Positions 7,301-14,109 of a stretch of 15,138 nt of DNA are shown here, in pieces. The notes under the pieces are model-generated. The model did not search any database, was not told where the DNA came from, and saw only the letters and a list, made by a program, of their open reading frames with translations. The DNA comes from Candidatus Falkowbacteria bacterium CG23_combo_of_CG06-09_8_20_14_all_49_15 (lineage in GTDB: Bacteria > Patescibacteriota > Patescibacteriia > Patescibacteriales > UM-FILTER-48-10): the NCBI GenBank assembly GCA_002771615.1, contig PCSD01000093.1:1-15138 (forward strand), written 5' to 3'. The first letter of the stretch is position 1, and each line of letters opens with the position of its first letter. A program made the translations under genes and the position numbers.

Positions 7301-10300
7301 CTTATCGGAAAATACCAGTGGAACTATTCAGCCGCAAATGCTTGATGGTTATAATCCTGATTCCTGCACGCCGGGCATTTACAAATTGCCAGCCGCGGAT
7401 CCGGCTTATAACCCGGACTGCCGTGAGTTTTACAATAAAGCCGGGGAAGTTTTCTATCGGCTTTTTTCGCAAACCATCACTTGCTCCGATGATTGTGTGC
7501 CTTTCCGCCGTTCACTGAATAATATCATCACTTCCTCCCAGTGCCAAAGCGAATGCGCTGGTGTATATGATCCCACCCAATGTCAATCAGGTTGTGATTC
7601 AATTAGCTGCAAAAATTCAGCCGCGGACGGCCAGCAAAGCTGTTTTTATGAATTGCAGGGCACCGAGAAATACAGCATTTTCTGCAAATCCGGCGGCAAG
7701 TGGAGCGTCCAGCACCAAGCTTGTATTTATGAAGCGATCCCATCCGAGAGCCGGACTTGCCAGGCGTCGCAGGCCGGTTGCCGCGAGTATTCCGGCAGTG
7801 AAGGCAATAATAGCCGGATTCTGTTCACTGACACCTTTACCGGCATCAAGGACGATTGGCAAGGGGCAAACAACACAAGTTTGGAACTGTCTTCAGAATC
7901 CTTGTTCGTGAACGGACAATCCTTGTCTTTATCAAATGGTTCGCCGAAAACGGCAATGGAAAAGAAGCTTGGCTTGGATGTTCGTCAAGGCAAAAGTTAT
8001 GTCCTGAGTTTCCTTGCCAAAACCGCCACTGGCAATTTGACTTTGTCTGCTGGTATTAAAAATTACACTAATCAGGAAGAATCATTTGGAACTGCCAACA
8101 TTACCCCTGCTTGGCAGGTTTATACTTTGGATTTGCCAGAATTAAAGATGGCGCCGGACCAGGACACGGTTTTACGCATTGTTGCCGATAATTCAGGAAA
8201 ATTTTACATTGATGATATCAGATTAACCGAAATCACGGATCGTTATTTCCTGATCCGCGATTCTTGGCAAATTCCGAAAGATTGCTTGTCGACCATGCTC
8301 GGCTGTGCCGGTTACACGGACGCGGACGGCGCTTCCTACTATCTTTACAAGTTCAGCCAGCTCTGCCCGGAAAGCACGGTGGGTTGCGAGGCGATGATTG
8401 ATACCTATAATTTTACCCCGTATGGCGGCAAGACTTGGCCTAATTACAATCCGGCGGTCTCCGTGGCCACTGATACGCCGGTCTATGTGGCCTATGATCC
8501 GCGCCAGCAGTGCAACCGCGCGGATAAAGGCTGTTCCTTGCTTGGCCGGCCGCATTATTACGATGGCGAGGTGGTTTACACGCCCGCGTATGTGCTCAAT
8601 AATCCGGATTTATACGACCAAGCGCTTTGCAATATGACTGATGATGGCTGCCGGCAATACAACACGAATGACGGTTTGGCCTATTTAAAGGATCCGGGCG
8701 ATCAGTTGTGTGAATGGAAATTAAAAACAAACACCTCTTCTTCCACTGCTTGGCTGAAAATTCCGGTGAAAAAATGCGGCGGGATAGGTGCGGGCAAATA
8801 TTGCTTATCGGACAGCGATTGTGTTACGGGTGTGAAGTGCGAATATGATGAAGGAGAATATGAGTGCCCGGTCAGTGAAATAAAAACGATCGGCATCGGC
8901 GGCGGTGTTAAACAGCCTGATCAACAAGCTGGCGTATATTGGGTTGGTTTGTGTCCGGCCGGCCAAGATACCTGCACGGAATATATTGATCCGCTTTCCC
9001 GGCCGAGCGTGAATTTGTTTAATTCAACAAACAAAAGTGCGTTCTTAAAACCCAAAATCTTGTACGTAATCAAGAATTTTCCTATCGTGCACACAATCAA
9101 TAATGTTCTTATAAGTATTGACCCTGATTTATATGTTCTTAATCAAAAAAATATATTAGAGAAACCAACTTCTGTTTCCCCGTCAAATCACACCCAATTG
9201 ATATTTCTTAACAACGGCACAGGCAAGTTGTTAAATGATCTTCTTGAAGAAAGTGAAATCAGGCAGGCTATGATTACTTATAATCTTGCGAAAAATGTTG
9301 ACCGCTCCACCTGCAATGGCTTGGTGAATTTTGAAGACGGCTGTTTATTATTCAATGAGCGGGCGGCGGATGGCAAAGGTTATAAAGAATTAGTTTTTGA
9401 CGCGGATGCAACCATTGATGATAACGTTGGCGTGACGCCCAAATCAGGAAACAAAAAAAATGCCAACGCGCTCATCAAAGTCCGGCCGGACCGGGTCTGT
9501 AATGAATGGCTGGCTTGCAATTCATACATCCAGGACAAGCAGGGCAATCAGGTTTGTTACGGCATCGGCCTTTGCGACAGCCTGGATGACAAGGGCGATT
9601 GCAACAGTTTTGCGGCCGCCCCCAAGGCCAACCAAATAATTAATTCCAGCACAATCAAGCAATACGGCAACAGTAGCGGTTATCTGCAAGCCGGCGAAAT
9701 GACTTACAAGCAATTGTATCCGGTAGCGGCTATGAAAGAGGCCGGTGAATTTGCCGAAGTGCCGAACGGCAGTTTTGAATATTATGACAGCCAAGGCTAT
9801 CCGATCGGTTGGAACGCGGTTGATCAAACCCGTCAGTCCGTGGTTTGGGAAAGCAACAAATTTTCCGTGATTAATAATCCGATCGCCGCCCAAATATATG
9901 ACGTAAAATATCCAATAGACGGCAAGGCAATTCTCCGTTTGGCCCCATCCGGCGTGACTATGCAAAGCGATTTTATTGATGTTGAACCAAACTCAACTTA
10001 TGTTTTATCCGCTTATATAAATACCAAGCAAATACAAAAACCGCTTGACGCAAGCTTAAATATCGGTATTTCCCCAAGTACTTATGACTATGCTGGAACG
10101 ACGGTTAAACAGCAGGGCGGCGGGGCTGACATCAGCTTGTGCGATCAGCGGACCAAGCCCTGGATCAATGGTTGCGGTGTGAGCTTGCCGGCCGGCAATG
10201 ATTGGACTTTGATCAATTCAACTTTTCAGCTTGGCCCAGACACTACCCGCTTAAAAATCAATTTTAACGCGCAAATTTATCCTTTTGGCGTTTCTTGCTG

Positions 10301-13300
10301 TATCGGTTCTGAGTGGGAGCCGATGGGAAGCGCGGACAGTCGGCGCCAAATCAACAAGAGCGATGGCATAAACAGTGTTTATTATTTTATTAATCAATGG
10401 TTCGCGGGCGGTTGGTTCGGGTCAGGTAAAAATTCTTATTATCTGGATACTAATGATAATTGGGCGGAGGTTTCTGGCTTTGGTACTGATATGTTTATCA
10501 GTTCTTTTGCCGCGTATAACAATAAATTATACGCCGCGGGCGGGAAAAAAGTGGGCACGTTGGGTAGGCAAATCGCGGTTTTTAATACAAATAAGTGGGA
10601 TCCTTTAATTATTTCTTCAAGCGATTTTCCAAACTTACCTGTTTATAAATTAAAAAATATTAATAATAATCTTTATGCAGTCGGTGGTTCAGACAGCGAA
10701 GGTTTTGTTATGAAGTATGATGGTGCGAATTGGACTAAAATCGGCACAAATTTAGATGGCTCTGTTTACGATATTATTTTTCATAATAACACTTTATATA
10801 TTGCCGCTTCTTCAAGCCAGGTAGTGGCCAAGCTGGAAAGTGGTCAGTGGGAGCCAGTTATTAATAGCGGAAAATTTGATGGAACGGCTCTTGCTTTGGA
10901 GATATATGATAATAAATTAATAGTTGGCGGTTATTTTACTAAGTTTGGCGAAACTGTTTTAAACGGCATTGCTCAGCTTGACGGCAATCAATGGCAACCA
11001 ATGGGCAAGGGTTTCACTTTTGCTAATAGTCAAAACTCGCCCGGAGTGGAAGCTTTAATGGTTGTTAATTTAGACGATGATGAATATGAAGAAGATATTT
11101 TATTTGCCGCCGGCTCTTTTGACCGCGCCAATGGTGGCTGGGCTCCCAATATCGCACGCTGGTATGGTCATAGCTGGTTGGGCACACAAGGTTCATTTAG
11201 TAAAATAAAAACATTGGCATCGGATCCAGGAGCCAAACCAAAATACATTGTAGCTGCCGGCTTGCCAACTAATTCATATAATATTGCTAAATGGAAAAAA
11301 AGCAATTCCGAAGATGACGATAAATGCGAAAAGACAGGAAATCGCGAAGTGGCTCCGTCTTATAGTTGCATGCAAAGAGGTGAGGCGGTTTTGGGCGGTT
11401 ATGATCGCTGTTACACAATAAAGAAAAAAGCCAAAGGCAGCTCGGTTTATGGTAGTTTGAGCCTCATTGATGAAAATGTATATATTGCCAGCGCGGATGC
11501 TTGCACGGGCAATGTTTTTGTAGATAATATTCAGCTCCGTCCGGCCTTGAACAAGAGATTTGCCCGTGCCAGTAATATACCTGGTCAAATGGAAATGGAA
11601 AATAAAATTTTGCCCACTTGCCGTCTTTATCCGGCCCAAGACGCGCTTTCCTGTTCGTATTACGAGGATTCCGGCAAGTACCAAAAAGGCCTGCTGGGCT
11701 ATTGTTTGGAATATGACCGCAAGCCCGGTTCCGAGGACAATTGCTTGTTGTGGTATCCGACCGGCAAGGTCAAGGGCGACGGCATTGAGGAAGGCGGCGG
11801 CTACCTTGGCAAGATGCCGGTTTATTATTGTTTAGACTTTGCAGAATGTGAGCTGATTGAACCCCGTAAAAGTATTTGGGCGAGTGGAAGTTGCAATTGT
11901 CGTCCGACAGGAGAAAAAGACAGTTTTTTGGTTAAAGTTTGTGATCAAAATGGTTCTTGTCAGGAAAAGGATGTTGCGCCGCCTGGTTATTTTGCCCAAA
12001 ATACAGGCAATCAAGCAGGTTGTGGGCATGATTGTCCAAGACATTCAAACCCAGGACAAAATCATAGATGGAATGCCACGCCAGTATCTTCAGATTTTGT
12101 TGGAAGATACAATAATATTGACTGGTATAAATATAATGGTAGTTTGATTGAGCTGGTCGGTACGCCGGATAGTAATGAGTCATTCAATGAAGGCGACTAT
12201 GGATTAAAGGCTTATTGTCCGGATTTGGATGGTTTGATTATTGATGTTGATTTTCCTTTACCCCAGGAATTATTAAATACGCCTTCAAATGATGGTAAAT
12301 ACAAAATTCCTTATTGTAAAAAAATTGTTCAAACAGTAAACGCTGTTGGTCAAAATAAATATTGGTCTGGACGTGTATATAATGGTAGTGATTATCATTC
12401 AACTTGTAATGAACCTTTTAGTAATGTATTACCAATGGATTGTTATTATTCTTCCGATTATATTCCTTTTGGATCCATTGTCCAACCTAACAGTGGTTTT
12501 TTTAGCAATCCTTATGATTGGGACAGTCGGCCCGCGAAAGATGGGGTTCAGCCCTTATTTTATGAGTCACCAGAAAAATCATTATCTGCGCCTTATCAAC
12601 CAAGAATGGGCCAAATTTTTAGTATTGATTGGCTAAAAAGAATTTTTGCCAAGAGTTATGGCATTTGGTCTTGGCAGGGAGAAAAAAATGAAGTTTCAAA
12701 TGTTGATGAAAAAAAAATTACTTTTTCAGCTAATACTACTTTAAGCGAATTTGAAACAATTTATTGCCCGGCCGGCTATTTAGGTCAAGGTACATGTATA
12801 ATGTGTGATCCCATGAAATCTCAAGATGGTAGCATTTCAGAAATAAAAGAAGAAGTTACAGGCAAATTGATTGGATGTAAAGCAAACTTAACGAAAAAAA
12901 CACAAACAGATCCAATAACTGGAATATCAGAGGATTATTATGGACCTGTTTGTATGCAGCTTGATTGCAAGCGATCACAAATAACATATACTAATTTTAA
13001 TTTTCAATATCGTTTACAGAACGTTGGAAATTGGTCTCCACCGGATAAAAAATGTGCTTATACAATCAATAATCAAATAGCCCGTCCGCCTTATGATCCG
13101 AACGCGCCAGAAGGACAGCAGTGCAACAAAGGTGATTGTTTAAATTGCACACCAAATACAACTGGAGACCTACCTTCATCTTGCGATTACTGCGCCGTAC
13201 CGCCGGTCATCAGCAATATCCAGGTAAATCCAAAAACAATCAGTAAGGGAAATTTTGTTAACCTGACTTTTAATTCCCAGTTGGACAGCCAGCAACTGCC

Positions 13301-13568
13301 TTTGGTTATGTACGCGGTGGATTGGGGAGACGGAGCAACAACTTCTGTTTCCGGCGTGGAAATGAATGCCCGGCCGAATACCAATGATCCTCATTCTTTA
13401 TTCCATTATTATGATTTTTCGCAAGCCTGTACGGCTCCCGGTGTTAGTTTATGCACTATAAAACCTAAAATCAAAATCAAGGATAATTGGGGTTGGTGCA
13501 ATGGCGGTACGACCATTTATGATTGCGATTCGTGGGCATCCGATCCGACTATAACCATAAATAAATAA
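4320..13568 (+). CDS. Giant secreted Cys-rich multidomain protein (3082 residues)
   Basis: The start MQYQKANIHKKYYIKLLFLL begins a Sec signal peptide, with likely cleavage after A36 (ESKA-DS). Layout seen: a helical region (about 45-330) including ALKYFLNQIAYDTAVYLATG (106-125); a region with a Gly run near 345; a Cys-rich section (about 500-1560) with ten C-x6-C units; jelly-roll modules at about 672-845, 1164-1302 and 1812-1990, the first and third opening with NGSFE and the first two closing with DGIKVEK or DDIRLTE, as in CBM4/9-like domains; seven Trp-anchored propeller-like repeats (about 1995-2330); a Cys-rich section (2340-2950); and a PKD-like domain (about 2962-3082) with VDWGDG. No transmembrane helix follows the signal peptide, so it should be secreted and held by partners. 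Its frame is intact over 9.2 kb. Glycan binding is inferred from domain type. It lies in the middle of an operon leading to a VirB6-like protein, suggesting an envelope appendage or adhesin. Confidence 0.93.
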   Translation: MQYQKANIHKKYYIKLLFLLSILFFSFLCCLNESKADSYFDSLGFEYEIEGPPTPSAMQILVADIKHKAETVKGFFKGLAQAIIEADRRIDEIFKGRMGAKAYRAALKYFLNQIAYDTAVYLATGEKGQGPMFESRNAGEYIMNVADNAAGSFINAVTSDIFNSKFNLCKPDLNIKLRIGLGLKEIEKPTPPSCSFREMKKNWENELNSKDFLTRFEDIFNPTSNDLGIALSLQTGIMEEKQKQINQSIIDYIKDAGFKPVTDPISGRVKTPANIVRRLAEKQVEDSTKLQTTPTGDYLGDALDIFVNTLFSKLFDKWLKKGLVDDKSDYAYDWSKINQFDAPGGGGGIKAAKERMRSLGEMTFDTRADYDITLDLTKCDNPDKAGPSDCVITDKFRQAVIKQLTVGEAIDQGYLDPKGVFGFISGSQSGDLEPSYQEGYPYRSMIILRKYRILPVGWEAAAEDIKVNKRKTFTLGEMVACFAEDDKYQGMEGETNKWCRNYVDPDWVLKAPANYCARMGFGPEISLSRVEGEGNESRLLISRQEDYCADEQSCIKEGSDGTCEFTGYCTEERRTWRMDAETCEPVYNTCLGFQAEDGRRDFYLQNTLDYADCSADNVGCTGYCQPDTQGKFSCTAADPAGKIFLDKTAGECAADALGCHEYIRTKSGLGVNLVRNGSFEKNVSAEDWTFIPKNGGVDGKLELDATQSFLGAQSLKITAHNNNLNDPSHAAQTVYGLMKNEIITVSYYVKYDGQVSPHQGAWLVAYLRDENNQPVNYKNQPSGWIEETLVNFSGDGQWKKVSFSFSPQDDSDPNSLEFTLVIEPRLQVDAAGRDISAWFDGIKVEKNANATDYSEYRENGLVYLSNAQTCASEQVGCQMLTQNKNLITVPAKIALDDYCPAECDGYDSYLARPTQFDSERVDNLIPALAAKCGAGEVGCDQFTNLDAAARGGESVANYSFLRRCNKPGNANVNCGDYYTWEGSNETGYQLKNFRLSENTSGTIQPQMLDGYNPDSCTPGIYKLPAADPAYNPDCREFYNKAGEVFYRLFSQTITCSDDCVPFRRSLNNIITSSQCQSECAGVYDPTQCQSGCDSISCKNSAADGQQSCFYELQGTEKYSIFCKSGGKWSVQHQACIYEAIPSESRTCQASQAGCREYSGSEGNNSRILFTDTFTGIKDDWQGANNTSLELSSESLFVNGQSLSLSNGSPKTAMEKKLGLDVRQGKSYVLSFLAKTATGNLTLSAGIKNYTNQEESFGTANITPAWQVYTLDLPELKMAPDQDTVLRIVADNSGKFYIDDIRLTEITDRYFLIRDSWQIPKDCLSTMLGCAGYTDADGASYYLYKFSQLCPESTVGCEAMIDTYNFTPYGGKTWPNYNPAVSVATDTPVYVAYDPRQQCNRADKGCSLLGRPHYYDGEVVYTPAYVLNNPDLYDQALCNMTDDGCRQYNTNDGLAYLKDPGDQLCEWKLKTNTSSSTAWLKIPVKKCGGIGAGKYCLSDSDCVTGVKCEYDEGEYECPVSEIKTIGIGGGVKQPDQQAGVYWVGLCPAGQDTCTEYIDPLSRPSVNLFNSTNKSAFLKPKILYVIKNFPIVHTINNVLISIDPDLYVLNQKNILEKPTSVSPSNHTQLIFLNNGTGKLLNDLLEESEIRQAMITYNLAKNVDRSTCNGLVNFEDGCLLFNERAADGKGYKELVFDADATIDDNVGVTPKSGNKKNANALIKVRPDRVCNEWLACNSYIQDKQGNQVCYGIGLCDSLDDKGDCNSFAAAPKANQIINSSTIKQYGNSSGYLQAGEMTYKQLYPVAAMKEAGEFAEVPNGSFEYYDSQGYPIGWNAVDQTRQSVVWESNKFSVINNPIAAQIYDVKYPIDGKAILRLAPSGVTMQSDFIDVEPNSTYVLSAYINTKQIQKPLDASLNIGISPSTYDYAGTTVKQQGGGADISLCDQRTKPWINGCGVSLPAGNDWTLINSTFQLGPDTTRLKINFNAQIYPFGVSCCIGSEWEPMGSADSRRQINKSDGINSVYYFINQWFAGGWFGSGKNSYYLDTNDNWAEVSGFGTDMFISSFAAYNNKLYAAGGKKVGTLGRQIAVFNTNKWDPLIISSSDFPNLPVYKLKNINNNLYAVGGSDSEGFVMKYDGANWTKIGTNLDGSVYDIIFHNNTLYIAASSSQVVAKLESGQWEPVINSGKFDGTALALEIYDNKLIVGGYFTKFGETVLNGIAQLDGNQWQPMGKGFTFANSQNSPGVEALMVVNLDDDEYEEDILFAAGSFDRANGGWAPNIARWYGHSWLGTQGSFSKIKTLASDPGAKPKYIVAAGLPTNSYNIAKWKKSNSEDDDKCEKTGNREVAPSYSCMQRGEAVLGGYDRCYTIKKKAKGSSVYGSLSLIDENVYIASADACTGNVFVDNIQLRPALNKRFARASNIPGQMEMENKILPTCRLYPAQDALSCSYYEDSGKYQKGLLGYCLEYDRKPGSEDNCLLWYPTGKVKGDGIEEGGGYLGKMPVYYCLDFAECELIEPRKSIWASGSCNCRPTGEKDSFLVKVCDQNGSCQEKDVAPPGYFAQNTGNQAGCGHDCPRHSNPGQNHRWNATPVSSDFVGRYNNIDWYKYNGSLIELVGTPDSNESFNEGDYGLKAYCPDLDGLIIDVDFPLPQELLNTPSNDGKYKIPYCKKIVQTVNAVGQNKYWSGRVYNGSDYHSTCNEPFSNVLPMDCYYSSDYIPFGSIVQPNSGFFSNPYDWDSRPAKDGVQPLFYESPEKSLSAPYQPRMGQIFSIDWLKRIFAKSYGIWSWQGEKNEVSNVDEKKITFSANTTLSEFETIYCPAGYLGQGTCIMCDPMKSQDGSISEIKEEVTGKLIGCKANLTKKTQTDPITGISEDYYGPVCMQLDCKRSQITYTNFNFQYRLQNVGNWSPPDKKCAYTINNQIARPPYDPNAPEGQQCNKGDCLNCTPNTTGDLPSSCDYCAVPPVISNIQVNPKTISKGNFVNLTFNSQLDSQQLPLVMYAVDWGDGATTSVSGVEMNARPNTNDPHSLFHYYDFSQACTAPGVSLCTIKPKIKIKDNWGWCNGGTTIYDCDSWASDPTITINK
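6156..8975 (+). repeat. Ten C-x6-C micro-modules within the giant protein
   Basis: Cys pairs spaced identically occur at residues 613/620, 652/659, 870/877, 932/939, 1147/1154, 1322/1329, 1349/1356, 1398/1405, 1437/1444 and 1545/1552. The core is C-x5-G-C, usually followed two residues later by Y, F, L or M; the last copy has T for G (CPAGQDTC). Examples are CAADALGCHEY, CQASQAGCREY and CLSTMLGCAGY. The surrounding sequences differ, so this is a recurring protein motif rather than a DNA repeat. Each unit probably forms a small disulfide loop. Confidence 0.85.
10311..11310 (+). repeat. Seven-repeat beta-propeller-like region in the giant protein
   Basis: Repeats each carry a Trp before a short Pro/Gly turn (EWEPMG, NWAEVSG, KWDPL, NWTKIG, QWEPV, QWQPMG, SWLGTQG), at W1999, W2048, W2093, W2138, W2177, W2225 and W2286. 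Between them recur hydrophobic strands of the form NxLYxxGG (NNKLYAAGG, NNLYAVGG, NNTLYIAAS, DNKLIVGGYF, EDILFAAGSF, PKYIVAAGL). Spacing of 39-61 residues suits propeller blades of the Kelch or galactose-oxidase type. Seven repeats would close a seven-bladed propeller. Confidence 0.72.
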
Positions 13569-13573
13569 TCTTT

Positions 13574-14104
13574 ATGCCGGCCAATTACCGTCCAGCCGCC
13601 AGTGTTGACCCGGGTTTGCTCGCGGCCGAGTTCAATGCCAGCAAGAACCAAGCCCGTCAGGAGCCGCCGGGGACGGCGGCGGATGAGCCGGACGAAAGCG
13701 GCAATCCGGCCGCGGATTTGCGCGCGCAGGTCATGTCCGCCAAAAAAGCGCAGGCGGACGCGGCGGAAAAAGCGGAAAAAACCGAAGCGAGCGGCGCGGC
13801 CGGAGTTTTGGACCTGAAAGCCAGAGCGAAAGAATACCTCCTGGATTCCATCCCTTTGTACAACGGCTATCGGGCTTTGAAAAAGTTGCTGACCGGCCAG
13901 AAGATTTTCCAGGGCATCTTGAATATCATTCTGATCCTGTTCACCAATTTTTACGCTATCCTGGTCATTTTTGGCGCTTTGGCCTTGTTCGTGATCATTG
14001 TCGTGATTGCTGAGTCAAAATTAGTCCAAGTGACGTTGAAGATCTTGGGCGCGGTGCTGAGTATTTTTGGCAGTAGTTTCAAGGCCATTACTGATTTGTT
14101 ATAA
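13574..14104 (+). CDS. Small membrane protein with an Ala/Glu-rich cytoplasmic tail
   Basis: A 176-residue protein. The first 75 residues are polar and disordered-looking, rich in Ala, Glu, Lys and Pro, with a short charged helix (about 54-72, AKKAQADAAEKAEKTEAS). A more ordered stretch (78-110) contains DSIPLYNGYRALKKLLTGQK. Two closely spaced hydrophobic segments (about 112-128 and 129-147) probably form a membrane hairpin, followed by an amphipathic C-terminal helix (150-176). I do not recognise a family; the layout resembles small accessory membrane proteins encoded beside VirB6/TrbL-like genes. It starts 5 nt after the giant gene and stops 5 nt before the VirB6-like gene, implying coupled translation and a shared complex. 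The 5' half is strongly GC-rich, which accounts for the long open frames opposite it. No signal peptide is present, so the tail is likely cytoplasmic (inference). Confidence 0.82.
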   Translation: MPANYRPAASVDPGLLAAEFNASKNQARQEPPGTAADEPDESGNPAADLRAQVMSAKKAQADAAEKAEKTEASGAAGVLDLKARAKEYLLDSIPLYNGYRALKKLLTGQKIFQGILNIILILFTNFYAILVIFGALALFVIIVVIAESKLVQVTLKILGAVLSIFGSSFKAITDLL

Positions 14105-14109
14105 TCAAT

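Noticed and set aside
11857..12636. Plus-strand frames overlapping the giant gene in its AT-rich part (11857-12147, 12346-12636)
   Set aside because: The main frame continues here with Cys-rich protein-like sequence; the alternatives have low-complexity Ile/Val/Lys composition and no initiation signals. A frameshift in the giant gene was considered but is not needed.
4320..13568. Alternative genetic code with TGA as Gly or Trp, as in some Patescibacteria
   Set aside because: The 3082-codon frame and the others contain no in-frame TGA, and Trp and Gly are encoded normally. Absence of TGA stops in seven genes is too small a sample to matter.
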